A model generated the notes under the pieces. That model searched no databases. It was not told the DNA's origin and saw only the letters and a list, made by a program, of their open reading frames with translations. Below, one piece after another: positions 47,101 through 53,674 of a stretch of 64,000 bases of DNA (its first letter is position 1; the number at the start of each line of letters is the position of its first letter). Source of the stretch: Babylonia areolata (Eukaryota; Mollusca; Gastropoda; Neogastropoda; Buccinidae). A program made the position numbers and the translations under genes. The stretch is taken from the NCBI RefSeq assembly GCF_041734735.1, contig NC_134905.1, forward strand, positions 10,231,714 through 10,295,713, given 5' to 3'.

Positions 47101-47900
47101 GAGTGTTGGCCTAGAGGTAAAGCGTCTGCCTAGAAAGCAAGAGAATCTGAGTGCACTGGTCCAAATCACACTGGCAGTCGCCAGTATTTTCTTCCCATCC
47201 ACTAGACCTTGAGTGGTGGTCTGGACACTAGTCATTCAGATGAGATAATAAACCCACGGCAACAGAAGGGTTGTCTGGCAAAATTATGTAGAAAAATCCA
47301 CCACAATAGGAAAACAAATAAAACTGCAGGCAAAATTTTTCTTTTTAAATGGGAGGCGATAACAGTGCAGCGACGCACTCTCCCTGGGGAGATCAACCCT
47401 ACTTCCACACAGCCAAATCGGTTGTGACAATAAGAGTAATACAAAAAACCAATACAAATGCTGTATACTAAATCTAAAATGTATTCAAACATATTCTACA
47501 TATTCTCTTCTATTTTTTTCAATTGATCTTCTTTATGGTTGTTTGATTTGTTTTTGTACTTGAAAAAGTTTAAATGTGAATGCAAGAACTGACTTTTAAA
47601 GAAGTTTAAAAAAAAAAGCCAACACCATCACAGAAAATAAACACACACATGAAGACCATATCATTGGGCAGTACTGAAACTTTTCAAAACCTGACCATGG
47701 GGTGGTCTCTGATACATACAATACTCAGTGGCATCAACACTACAAACATTTTACCTGGAACTGCTGTTATTAAATTCTGCAAAACATCAATGCTAAGCAT
47801 CACAGACAAACACAACAATGTTCTGAACTTACCAAGAGCGATAAGGTAGGGAGGGTACAGTAACGGAATGTCTGTTCGGAGGCTGTCATTGACAATTCTC
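24848..47900 (-). CDS. CCNC: Cyclin C, last four coding exons (gene continues past the right edge)
   Basis: Cyclin C binds CDK8 or CDK19 and, with MED12 and MED13, forms the kinase module of the nuclear Mediator complex that controls RNA polymerase II. Exons on the minus strand are 47833-47900, 43778-43857, 26400-26518 and 24848-24938, with GT/AG borders throughout and matching phases (1, 0, 2). The peptide covers helices of the second cyclin fold and the tail, equal to about residues 177-283 of the 283-residue human protein as I recall it. Landmarks are RIVND, LLYPP, ACV, QKD, AELSVD and AKMPKPK. Introns are 3,975, 17,259 and 1,461 bp. No exon for residues 1-177 was seen between 47901 and 64000, so the 5' part should lie outside. 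No sign of decay: all four exons are open. Confidence 0.93.
25926..26132. repeat. Tandem duplication of about 105 bp with GT tracts
   Basis: Two copies of a GT run followed by gtaggtatatatgtaactat and tctatgaatatat, the second ending near 26132. Lies in the last intron of cyclin C. Confidence 0.8.
26400..26518 (-). CDS. CCNC: Cyclin C exon c
   Basis: 119 bp. Acceptor gttgttgggcag, donor ccag|gtatgc. 39 codons (ILDIARTIIALYDMWKTYDE, then AILAKMPKPK) and two bases of an Arg codon. The conserved KMPKPK marks the end of the second cyclin fold in cyclin C. Confidence 0.95.
26815..26925 (-). repeat. Dispersed repeat R1, copy 2
   Basis: Diverged copy of the unit at 54775-54912 and 15129-15202. Shared parts include accacacaacagtggagacc and cacctactaa. 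It sits about 300 bp upstream of cyclin C exon c. Confidence 0.5.
27395..27443 (+). mobile_element. L2-type LINE, left piece (split by the DIRS element)
   Basis: Translates to FKTEAIKGSK, like the KTE...GSK segment that precedes the C-terminal part of L2/CR1 reverse transcriptases. The remainder of the same frame resumes after the DIRS element at 33764. The left limit is uncertain. Confidence 0.5.
27441..27637. repeat. Left inverted terminal repeat of the DIRS element
   Basis: Positions 27494-27637 are the inverted counterpart of 33602-33745, with one mismatch. The outer 60 bp are repeated, inverted, in the internal complementary region. Confidence 0.9.
27706..27800. repeat. Internal complementary region of the DIRS element
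   Basis: Made of two joined parts: the inverse of the left outer edge (27441-27500) and the inverse of the right outer edge (about 33731-33763), meeting at a TTTT run. This is the expected template for closing the circular DNA intermediate. Confidence 0.85.
27831..29411 (-). CDS. DIRS tyrosine recombinase, fossil
   Basis: A 526-residue frame. The C-terminal half (about residues 190-500) is a tyrosine recombinase. A catalytic-type Arg sits in LLATGRRRSEIHGLS, an H..R pair in THEVRAIATS, and a final Trp/Tyr region in AAFWRSENPFINFYLRD. The first 180 residues are Ser/Thr/Pro-rich and partly overlap the upstream frame, as is common in DIRS. The enzyme integrates the circular intermediate without making target duplications. 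Confidence 0.85.
   Translation of the reverse strand: MLSAGPRVSYTQSGPWTRTPCKKCGNTGSGRWWTCLRQGSARDFPLTSLRSPTQKHGQCSLSRLEQSDCLRVSSLSNPVQGDTESQVGTPADDPHCAEMASPTLVSGPSVPDTCSTTGTGNQTSSAEAASFGHSSLQSSNAPPVRVAAVRAELSASPLKSSTPRSASVSAALTKGGASSDLLSIVSKARREGTETLYDFRWKKWLSWCTAQNIPPTNPTSMQLANFLAYCSSVLNLSASSVRGYRSAICTTIKQLGGPAFEADFLLREVARGASLKKARNPRRVPLWDLFLVLDFIRKQPFEPLGTIPFDLLTLKTTFLLLLATGRRRSEIHGLSGMPQDLAFHRDGSITLRFLPEFLAKNQDPEVPSPSLRVRPLSDILAQDDEDRHLCPVRCLKYYWNRSRHRRSSQRRLLISLNENYKKDIAAGTISRWVSQVIRRAYSHAHKDISCLNPRTHEVRAIATSAAFQHSVPLQHVLEAAFWRSENPFINFYLRDFHMTRADGSKGISFVAANTAVSVSRAPHTNQ
28937..30870 (-). CDS. DIRS reverse transcriptase / RNase H region in overlapping frames, fossil
   Basis: Several overlapping minus-strand frames together cover this domain block. 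One frame carries the N-terminal reverse-transcriptase part (PKVSGGWRPVLDLSPLN, LPFGLSLAPFLF). Another carries RNase H (VALFTDASSMGWGAHM, HINVLELEAV, RLFTDNTTVACYVN). A third carries the region after RNase H, which in DIRS elements often resembles an adenine methyltransferase. Some frame overlap is normal for the family, so overlap and decay cannot be fully separated here. Confidence 0.75.
30867..33362 (-). CDS. DIRS gag-like protein, fossil
   Basis: An 831-residue frame starting about 400 bp inside the 5' end. The first half is rich in Pro, Gly, Ser and Arg and looks disordered. A better-ordered part at about residues 600-770 resembles Gag regions of DIRS elements only in position and composition. 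The C-terminus is basic (KSKRRAQNQRQRNKPPHGR). The next frame begins within four bases of its end. Confidence 0.65.
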   Translation of the reverse strand: MLTHGTMPRMPSYEGRNHDAGRDTRQETLPGPELMISPDRDRGDASADADRGGDARPDKTVMKGTGGKGIRASPPEVSQREAGGGGSSTSSLGGGNSWLGTDSQGEAAPRRYPGPHTETALRGPSAVPPPPFSVDPPPPPPSGGEKHLVPGGGDLHFAHPGPSHPSLPTGGDSGRVATCSAGLPAIRPVSPAGGVPRVSGGSGQSDRRPFGLSDTQVRPDLPPTWPGFSLQRGQGASDPWGWGHGMAGAHGWYPPFYPYWGAPMVHAGFPGGPGTNPWSAPYRTQPSTDHRVTHTAPTRGIDSSSGRSSSSTSINTTASNRSSVSTQVTSTVTTASFSGPTAAEGPRSARGSLPFPPTQPSVLKGDEWVFVPSQHSWVPLASRDALSEKVWHPPSQAWLDLRSTHSPPSSGVKDITEETRVPARDRPSSTRWADHSPQDAPVGTSTWDGTQQGMDCEQEGQPLSSDEDEQADEHSSPPSQCDRWSPRLLRDQPEPNSDFAKLELTLPNRVTHAESVPQATLSPLTLLWSGDSNSRTTRRLRVPEMAQEWLNKPARTVRGAASIPPPGRESLSAPGAFAPGKFLKDPSKGGVWSWYTQDHPAYREAEPSAQDRMLVSQRTTFPTSATLPFKTFAEWDKLARRCLLEVSTAYTFFDAFLHRANELWERRPVQQDTESPSSGLPGLFSDPFSDPRLNTFGNRVASGLTAAADAATSLHFNTVLARRDAVLCLSNIPVEERAALPAQQHSLFGQYAPHFVSHRAETNREVASYLAHSSQGHQGSMPLKRPATRAPPYTSPPKSKRRAQNQRQRNKPPHGRPSRPAMPKARRQHPQ
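33602..33763. repeat. Right inverted terminal repeat of the DIRS element
   Basis: Inverted match of 27494-27637. The outer edge ends in gacaccaaa, mirrored in the internal complementary region. Confidence 0.9.
33764..34560 (+). mobile_element. L2/CR1-type LINE relic, 3' part of ORF2
   Basis: Diverged C-terminal part of an L2-type reverse transcriptase in at least two frames. NLG is followed by degraded sequence, then QHLHWLPVSYIIKYKISTL, and CFWNELPLSLR with SGLKTHLF. This is the hallmark LHWLPV...WN.LP...FK..LKT series of CR1/L2 proteins. The 3' end runs into attattatcattatcat, typical of L2 tails. Several frameshifts and stops show an old copy. The left end continues the frame that stops at 27443, with the DIRS element between. 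Confidence 0.75.
34826..35020 (+). mobile_element. tRNA-derived SINE family B, interrupted by a MITE
   Basis: Head gcgcaacagccaaatggtta, B box gggttgaatc, and a body with tcaacatatgtgcagacctg. It is cut at cgcacgtta, where a related copy at the window's end continues without a break. The MITE begins exactly there. Confidence 0.75.
35021..35948 (+). mobile_element. piggyBac-type MITE, copy A (right end missing)
   Basis: Same family as 38323-39379 (inverted) and 53679-54756. It starts cccctaggctacc next to ttag (TTAA in the other copies) and ends abruptly after catttacctttcag, about 140 bp short of the family's other end. The sequence then switches directly to the I-like LINE. A remnant frame reading KFEREDSNEHL hints at the acidic N-terminus of a lost transposase. 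Confidence 0.75.
35949..40471 (-). pseudogene. LINE ORF2: APE endonuclease, reverse transcriptase, RNase H (broken)
   Basis: Begins MAVIHWNSHG at 40471, the endonuclease start. LQETLQR and MGDFNGHSLLWGS follow in a shifted frame, then YVFKKSQRKSW. After the MITE comes the reverse transcriptase with NYRPIALTSCICKLMEKM and FFDLEKAYDTTW. The second catalytic motif reads FVDN where FVDD or FADD is expected, so the enzyme would be inactive even without frame breaks. RNase H remains are AFTLATKKGYEVVLAWVPGH and the following GIRGKERAD. The frame ends near HTGYTFFYSLLLLKG, where the C-terminal Cys/His region of the family is lost. At least three frame breaks, besides the MITE. Confidence 0.78.
38319..39383 (-). 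mobile_element. piggyBac-type MITE, copy B (complete, inside LINE ORF2)
   Basis: Core 38323-39379 flanked by TTAA at 38319-38322 and 39380-39383. Ends are ccctttcgctgcc and, inverted, cccctaggctgcc, so the termini share CCC and GCTGCC. Taking out the core with one TTAA leaves the LINE frame reading HHLKLSDALVTEK across the site. The insertion was therefore precise. Near the cccctagg end, short palindromes of the form tgacgagttatctcgtca are repeated. Confidence 0.9.
40504..41782 (-). pseudogene. LINE ORF1: nucleic-acid-binding protein with zinc knuckles (one frameshift)
   Basis: Starts MASNQIHPPKLGK at 41782. The first CCHC knuckle, CFKCQKFGHVQNRC, is in the first frame. After a one-base shift near 41162 the second and third Cys-rich motifs (CGTCSKAAHQGEC and CMNCGGGHPSSSKDC) follow in another frame that ends at 40504. 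Three such motifs in ORF1 are usual in I and Jockey-group elements, where the protein coats the element's RNA. The tail is Pro/Ser-rich. Confidence 0.75.
41848..41892 (-). repeat. LINE 5' UTR repeat, inner copy
   Basis: 45 bp matching 42521-42565 with two differences. Both contain a small inverted pair, gtcaaggg...ccagcttgac. Confidence 0.85.
42521..42565 (-). repeat. LINE 5' UTR repeat, outer copy at the element's 5' edge
   Basis: 45 bp, two differences from 41848-41892, about 670 bp apart. Its outer edge meets the CA-rich minisatellite. Repeated 5' units are known from some LINEs as promoter monomers. Here that role is only a guess. Confidence 0.8.
42566..43757. repeat. CA-rich minisatellite
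   Basis: About 1.2 kb of units near 28-30 bp: a CA run of variable length plus agaggtttgcactac and agg or gg, with variants gttcacactac and gttcgcactac. Long open frames rich in His-Thr arise from the repeat and are not genes. It lies in the 17-kb cyclin C intron, from the LINE edge to about 20 bp from the exon b donor. Confidence 0.95.
43778..43857 (-). CDS. CCNC: Cyclin C exon b
   Basis: 80 bp. Acceptor tcactgttttcag, donor aaa|gtgagt. It completes the Ala codon, then 26 codons (CLHMACVIKQKD, QWCAELSVDTDK), ending in phase 0. 18 of 26 residues match the human protein as recalled. A CA-rich minisatellite begins about 20 bp past the donor. Confidence 0.95.
43858..45949. other. Cyclin C intron, no gene seen
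   Basis: GT-rich stretch with gatgtggtgtggtgtg repeats at 43890-44070 and a GT run at 44136-44180. The rest is AT-rich with no repeat I recognise, apart from a T run at 45593-45612. Confidence 0.5.
45950..46359 (-). mobile_element. SINE family A, copy 4
   Basis: Full-length on the minus strand, from tgacctagaggtaacgcgtc at the head to tgttgtgataaaaagatata at the tail, with an ATACAAAT-type end. In the 3,975-bp upstream intron of cyclin C. Confidence 0.8.
46360..47098. other. Cyclin C intron, no gene seen
   Basis: Contains a GA run at 46673-46692 and AT-rich sequence. Nothing else recognised. Confidence 0.45.
47099..47460 (+). mobile_element. SINE family A, copy 5
   Basis: Head tggcctagaggtaaagcgtc, diverged body, tail taatacaaaaaaccaataca. 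One internal gap compared with the other copies. Confidence 0.78.
47461..47832. other. Cyclin C intron next to exon a
   Basis: AT-rich, no repeat or gene recognised. Ends at the donor of exon a. Confidence 0.5.
47833..47900 (-). CDS. CCNC: Cyclin C exon a (second cyclin fold)
   Basis: 68 bp. Acceptor tgactgttttcag, donor g|gtaagttc. It enters with the last base of a Trp codon, carries 22 full codons (RIVNDSLRTD, then LLYPPYLIAL), and leaves with the first base of an Ala codon. 16 of the 22 residues match human cyclin C as I recall it. Confidence 0.93.
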
Positions 47901-47959
47901 CTGAAAACAGTCAAGACAGGATCACTACAGCTATCTTCTATGTGGCCAGTCAAGTGGAT

Positions 47960-48220
47960 AGGCAAACTGGCACATTCACAGACACAGAGAAGAACAACAA
48001 ATGCACTGTAAGTGTAACAGACATGGAGACGAACAACACTAGAACGTTAACAGACACAGAGTCAAAAAGCACAAGCTTGTAAACAGACACAGAGACAAAG
48101 AACATAGTCATGTAAAAAGAGACAACACGGGTACCTGACAGACAGATAACATAGGTATATGAAAATGAAAAGACACAGACAACACAGGCATGTGAACAGA
48201 CACAGACAACTAGGTGGCAG
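47960..48220. repeat. Diverged minisatellite related to the 79-bp array
   Basis: Irregular units such as caggcatgtgaacagacaca and acagacacagagacaaag, the same theme as the arrays at 52010-52290 and 52567-53480. Confidence 0.7.
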
Positions 48221-48653
48221 CAGTGAAAATTTAAATATTCATTACAATGACTGAAATGTGATTTTTGGCAAACAACATGACAATATAAGAAAAACAAAAA
48301 AAAAGTAAGTGAATATCTTGATTGGTTTTGAAGATATTCCGTTTTAAAGATGTGACGATGCATACATGCTGTTAGTACTTAATATTTTCACATTTTCACA
48401 GTTATATTATACTGTCCATTAGGGTACTGTAATGAAAACTCATATACTTTTAAAACCCATATGATAATGGCATATTGCACAAGAAAACACTAACACTTCA
48501 GCAGCAAAGAAATTGGAAAATATGTCTGTCAAAGTAGGAGGAAATAGAAAATCAAGATGTGTCAATCTGCACAGAATAGCAACTTTGAAGGTCTACAGCA
48601 CTGAAAAGAATAGACAGTTGCATTTCATAAATAAAATATCTTGCATAGATATC

Positions 48654-48741
48654 ATCACAGAAAGTGCACTGAATACATCACAGAAAGTGCACTGAATATC
48701 ACAAAAAGTGCACTGAATACATCACAGAAAGTGCACTGAAT
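48654..48741 (+). repeat. Short minisatellite, four units of about 23 bp
   Basis: Units of cacagaaagtgcactgaata with small spacing differences. Confidence 0.85.
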
Positions 48742-49239
48742 TTTTTTCAGGCAGGATAGTTGACTGAATTTTAAGTATCAGAGTCTCAAACTTTAAAAAA
48801 TCTTCAATTTGACCAGCGGAAAAAAGACTTTATTGGGGTAGCATGCTGCAAAGATGAATATTTCAGTAACTGTCACAAATAGGACCATGAAATTTTGTGT
48901 GTGCGTTAATTGAAATGTCAGCTTTCAAAATAAATTAAAATCAACCTTAAAACTTCCCTCTAAAGTTGCCAGAAAAGGAATGATACCTGATTTTCTCATT
49001 AAAAAAGGGTGCACGCTGTGGATGAGACTTCTTCAAAATGTTTGTTTTAGAAAAAATATTGAAGTTGCAGCCACAATAAGTTACTAATGGTCTAGGCTGA
49101 TCATCTTCTGCAAAATTACTACAAATTTTTAAACAAATGCAACTTGAGAGCATTATACAGAATGGGTAGGTTGATGGGGCATTCCACGACAAAGGTTCCC
49201 AGGAGGGAGCAAATATTACTGAAGTTGCTAGCAAAAATG
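48742..49239. other. AT-rich intron sequence, no gene seen
   Basis: No splice-bounded frame matching cyclin C residues 1-177 was found here. No known repeat. Confidence 0.45.
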
Positions 49240-49470
49240 ACAGATATATGAATCTATTTTCTTTCAGCTCTAGCTTTTTCTTCCATCCATGAACCCAGTC
49301 ATGCATTTCATTGTAGAAGAACCACAATAAATAAGAAATAAAAGGTGGATGATGCATCTTTATTTCTTCACAAAATGGCATTCACAAGAGAAAATGTACA
49401 CCAAAAAATCTCTTTTTTGGCACTCACAGGTTTCCTGGCATCAGCAATAACATGCTGCTCGCTACCAGAG
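49240..49470 (-). repeat. Dispersed repeat R2, copy 1
   Basis: Diverged relative of 51780-52005. Shared parts include ctttttctt..atcc, ttcacaaaatg, gagaaaatg and caggtttcc(t/c)ggcatc. The family is unknown to me. Confidence 0.5.
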
Positions 49471-49721
49471 ATGTTCCTACTAGCCTTTTTGGATCATGGA
49501 ATAGGTCTTGCAAACCCTGCCATAAACAGCTGTTTCTGCAACATGTTAGATACACAGATCAGCTCATAAGAAAGAACAAATGTTATGTTCAATTTAAAAC
49601 TTAAAACCAAAAACAGAGCTCTCAGTTTAATATATGTTTAGGCTTTTGTCAATTTTGGTGTGTTCTGAGTGGGAGGAAAACACTGTGATAACAGAATTAT
49701 AAAAATGGCATACTAACAGGT

Positions 49722-50997
49722 GGTGGTGGTGTGTGTCCATCGAGATCGATGATGACCATCGTTGTCATCCAGCTGGGGGATCGGGGGAGGGTGGTGGTGG
49801 TGGGGGGGGATGCTCATGAATCTATCTGTGAATGCGCAGATGGCTGAATAGTCCAATCTGCGCACGAAATGTTCGCTGACAGTTGGGGCAGACAAAGACA
49901 GGCATATTGTCAGGGAGCTTGTTTGCCCGTGACTTTCTGGCCTGCCTCTTCTGAACAGCTGCAGCAGTCCTGTTGGCCTCGCACAACTTGGCGCCTTTGT
50001 GCACAGCAGCGCGCCATTTGTCACGGTCCACTGCAGATTCCTCCCAGGAGTCAGGGTTGATATCAAACGCTTTCAGAGAGACTTTCAGAGTATCTCTGAA
50101 GCGCTTCTTCTGACCTCCGTGTGATCTCTTCCCTTGTTGCAGCTCGCCATAGAAGAGCCTTTTGGGCAGCCGGTGGTCTGGCATGCGCGCCACGTGTCCA
50201 GCCCAGTGAAGCTGGGACTGCATCAGGATGGTGAAGATGCTGGGAAGGGTGGCTTTTGCAAGCACCTCCGTGTCTGGGGTCCTGTCTTGCCACTTGATGT
50301 TCAGTAGCTTCCTGAGGCATGTTGTGTGGAAGTGGTTCAGCTTCTTGGCATGTCGTTGGTACACTGTCCAAGTTTCGCAGGCGTACAGTAGTGTGGGGAG
50401 AACTACTGCTCTGTAGACCTTTAGTTTGGTCTCAAGACCAATGCCTCTTCTGTTCCAGACATTTGCATAGAGTCTACCAAAAGTTGCGCTTGCTCTTGCA
50501 GTCCTGACGTTCACTTCATCGCCGATGGTCGCATTTCGTGACAGTGTGCTGCCAAGGTATGTGAACCGCTCCACCGCACTGAGTCTCTGACCGTTGACTG
50601 TGATGTTGGGCTCAACATGGGGTTTCCCTGGGGCTGGCTGATGGAGAACTTCAGTTTTCCTCATGCTGATGGTAAGGCCGAAGTTCCTGCTGGCAGTGGC
50701 AAACTTGTCAACGCTGAGTTGCATGTCAGCTTCAGATCCAGCGTTGAGGGCACAATCATCAGCAAACAAAAAGTCTCTGATGATGTCTGTCATGACCTTC
50801 GTTTTTGCTTGAAGCCTTCTGAGGTTAAACAGCTTGCCATCTGTTCGGTACTTTAGGCCGATTCCAACATCGCCATCTCTGAAGGCATCAGTAAGCATTG
50901 CAAAGAACATGAGGCTGAACAGTGTTGGAGCCAGGACGCAGCCTTGCTTGACACCATTTGTGACCTCTGTTTTAACATGCCCGCTTTTCATTCTGTA
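49722..50997 (-). mobile_element. APE-type LINE with C-terminal zinc finger, 5'-truncated
   Basis: Same family as the LINE at 56544-60655 but starting inside the reverse transcriptase. The 3' end has a short UTR ending near a GGT-rich stretch. No clear target duplication seen. Confidence 0.75.
49822..50991 (-). CDS. LINE reverse transcriptase C-terminal part plus C2H2 finger
   Basis: 389 open codons after truncation, so the first Met is arbitrary. NGVKQGCVLAPTLFSLMF (palm motif before the catalytic site) is followed by FLFADDCALNAGS with both catalytic Asp residues, then VERFTYLGSTLSR, LYACETWTVY and a thumb/connection part. The C-terminus has a C2H2 zinc finger, CPNCQRTFRAQIGLFSHLR followed by IH, near residues 365-388. 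A terminal finger may help the protein bind target or template. Unbroken, so the copy is fairly young. The upstream half and the endonuclease are missing. Confidence 0.8.
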   Translation of the reverse strand: MKSGHVKTEVTNGVKQGCVLAPTLFSLMFFAMLTDAFRDGDVGIGLKYRTDGKLFNLRRLQAKTKVMTDIIRDFLFADDCALNAGSEADMQLSVDKFATASRNFGLTISMRKTEVLHQPAPGKPHVEPNITVNGQRLSAVERFTYLGSTLSRNATIGDEVNVRTARASATFGRLYANVWNRRGIGLETKLKVYRAVVLPTLLYACETWTVYQRHAKKLNHFHTTCLRKLLNIKWQDRTPDTEVLAKATLPSIFTILMQSQLHWAGHVARMPDHRLPKRLFYGELQQGKRSHGGQKKRFRDTLKVSLKAFDINPDSWEESAVDRDKWRAAVHKGAKLCEANRTAAAVQKRQARKSRANKLPDNMPVFVCPNCQRTFRAQIGLFSHLRIHR

Positions 50998-51199
50998 TCA
51001 ATAGTTTTTGTGTGTTTTACTCAGAAAAAAGTAAATCGTATTCCGATTGAAACAGTGTCACGCTACGAAAACACTGATGAAATTGATCCAAACTGCTCAG
51101 TTACTGACATCGATCAAAATCCTGATTCAAAGACTACATGCGCGTGTGTGTGTGTGTGTGTGTGTGGTCACATTTTGGTGTGTGTATGTAACATAGATA

Positions 51200-51300
51200 T
51201 AATGTTTTATGTTATCAAAAGCGTTTTTGTAAAGCACCTAGAGCAGATTTCTGGATAGTGTGCTATATAAGTATCCATTATTATTATTATTATTATTATT
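51200..51300 (+). mobile_element. CR1/L2-type LINE 3' tail
   Basis: The run gtaaagcacctagagcag, then gtgctatataagtatcc and seven or more ATT units, is the standard 3' end of L2-like elements. Possible further parts upstream to about 51000 are too short to assign. Confidence 0.65.
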
Positions 51301-51779
51301 AAAGAATTTCTGCTCAATATTGTGCATGAAAGTGCTAAAGACATTCGTTTTCAAAAATAATATAAAACTTGCTGATGAAACTTAAGATTTTCTGGAGAAA
51401 CAATGCCATTTTTGTGGTTGATGAAGTGCCGCTCTCCTGTGTCGAAAAAAAATCTTAGTTTCGGATACCATTGAAATCAGCAGAAAATGCTCTTTACCGC
51501 TCATACAGTATCACGTAGGGTCAGATTTCATTTTCGAACTGCGCGAGGCGTTGAAAGATAGCAGATAATTTCCCCTGACTCAGATCTAACTACCCTACTT
51601 CGCCCAAGGCTTGGAAAAAAACGCACTAGAGTTCTCCTTGAACTTTTGCCTTTCACGGCTCCCAGTTTTTCAAACAGTAACCAGTGAATGGAAAGCAATG
51701 GATGCGATTTTTTCCACTGTGTGGTTGAAACTAACTTTGTCGCGCTCAGAAAGACGCCAGCCGCCATTGAACAAGGATT
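51301..51779. other. Noncoding stretch, possibly the outer part of repeat R2
   Basis: A 79-codon minus-strand frame (MAAGVFLSATKL...) is present but has no recognised domain and looks like repeat sequence. Confidence 0.4.
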
Positions 51780-52005
51780 GCTGTTTCGCGATACAGTACA
51801 CTTCTTTTTCTTCTATCCGCGAACTCATTCACGCATTGCATAAAGCAAACACAATAAAAAATTTAAAATATAGATGATAAATAATTATTTCAGTTGGATA
51901 GTTTTTCACAAAATGAAATCAAATTTGAGAAAATGCACTTCAAAATTAGTCAATTTTTTAGGCGTTCATAGGTTTCCCGGCATCGGCCATGGGGGCTGCC
52001 GCTAC
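51780..52005 (-). repeat. Dispersed repeat R2, copy 2
   Basis: See copy 1 at 49240-49470. The match extends over about 190 bp with many substitutions and gaps. Both copies are followed on the right by unrelated sequence. Confidence 0.5.
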
Positions 52006-52009
52006 CTAC

Positions 52010-52290
52010 AGACAACACATGCATACCAACAGACACAGACATCACAGGCCATTAACATAGACAACACAGACATGTTAAGAGACACGGAGAACACAGACGT
52101 GTTAACAGGCATGTTAACAAACAACAGACATGTTAACAGACAGACAACACAGGTGTGTTAACAGACAACTCAGACACGTTAAAACAAAAAGACAGACAAC
52201 ACTGAGGTTTTAACAGACACAGGCAACACAGGCATGTTCAAAGACAAAGTTAAAAGACACAAACACAAGCATGTTCACAGACACAGACAT
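52010..52290 (+). repeat. Diverged minisatellite preceding the 79-bp array
   Basis: Irregular 22-28-bp units such as acacagacatgttaagagac and acaggtgtgttaacagac, the same theme as the regular array to the right. Confidence 0.8.
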
Positions 52291-52566
52291 GTTTTTTTTC
52301 TTTTTCTTTTTTTTCTCTTTTTTTTTTTTTAAAAGGAGAAATCAGTGGATGCGTAAAATTTCTGCAAATGAGCAGGATAGTCTCAGCATCCTTGGAAGGT
52401 TCTTTCCCACTTTTTTTTTTTGTTCTCTCTCTTTTTTTCTTCTCTTTTTTCTTTTCTTTTTTTTTTCTTTCTTTTCGTTCCTTCCATCATCATTTTTCTC
52501 CTTTCTGTTGTCTTTTTTTTTCTCTTTCTTTTTTTTTTCTTCTCTCATCTCTTTATTCTTCCTCTC
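52291..52566. repeat. T-rich insert between two parts of the minisatellite
   Basis: About 275 bp, mostly pyrimidine on the plus strand, with an unrelated core of about 85 bp at 52334-52415. The sequence cagacacagacatgtt occurs at both edges (52274 and 52567 regions). It may be a target duplication or simply two repeat units. Confidence 0.55.
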
Positions 52567-53480
52567 AGACACAGACATGTTAACAGACAAACACAGGCAT
52601 GTGAACAGACACAGCCAACACAGGTATGTTAACAGACACAGATACCATAGGCATGTTAAAAGAAAGACAACACAGGCATGTGAACAGACACAGCCAACAC
52701 AGGTATGTTAACAGACACAGATACCATAGGCATGTTAAAAGAAAGACAACACAGGCATGTGAACAGACACAGCCAACACAGGTATGTTAACAGACACAGA
52801 TACCACAGGCATGTTAAAAGAAAGACAACACAGGCATGTGAACAGACACAGCCAACACAGGTATGTTAACAGACACAGATACCACAGGCATGTTAAAAGA
52901 AAGACAACACAGGCATGTGAACAGACACAGCCAACACAGGTATGTTAACAGACACAGATACCATAGGCATGTTAAAAGAAAGACAACACAGGCATGTGAA
53001 CAGACACAGCCAACACAGGTATGTTAACAGACACAGATACCACAGGCATGTTAAAAGAAAGACAACACAGGCATGTGAACAGACACAGCCAACACAGGTA
53101 TGTTAACAGACACAGATACCATAGGCATGTTAAAAGAAAGACAACACAGGCATGTGAACAGACACAGCCAACACAGGTATGTTAACAGACACAGATACCA
53201 TCGGCATGTTAAAAGAAAGACAACACAGGCATGTGAACAGACACAGCCAACACAGGTATGTTAACAGACACAGATACCATCGGCATGTTAAAAGAAAGAC
53301 AACACAGGCATGTGAACAGACACAGCCAACACAGGTATGTTAACAGACACAGATACCATAGGCATGTTAAAAGAAAGACAACACAGGCATGTGAACAGAC
53401 ACAGCCAACACAGGTATGTTAACAGACACAGATACCATAGGCATGTTAAAAGAAAGACAACACAGGCATGTTCACAGACA
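52567..53480 (+). repeat. Higher-order minisatellite, eleven units of 79 bp
   Basis: The sequence aggtatgtt recurs every 79 bp at 52622, 52701, 52780, 52859, 52938, 53017, 53096, 53175, 53254, 53333 and 53412. Each unit holds three related monomers of about 26 bp (…caggcatgtgaacagac…, …caggtatgttaacagac…, …taggcatgttaaaagaa…). Units are nearly identical, differing mainly at ccatagg, ccacagg and ccatcgg. This points to recent expansion of a three-monomer block. Confidence 0.95.
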
Positions 53481-53674
53481 CAGACAAAACAGGCATGTTC
53501 ACAAACACAAACCACACAGGCACTTTAATAAACAAACAATACAGGCATGTTAACAGATACAGATGACATAGGCACAGATATCTGGCAAATAACTAAATCC
53601 TTTTAATATTTGCCAGGGAATTTTCACAGAATAACAGACGTAGGTATTTTTTTCTGTTCCATTAACTTCATCAC

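Noticed and set aside
49345-49569. Possible host exon (74-codon frame)
   Set aside because: It overlaps repeat R2 and matches no cyclin C segment. No convincing splice borders.
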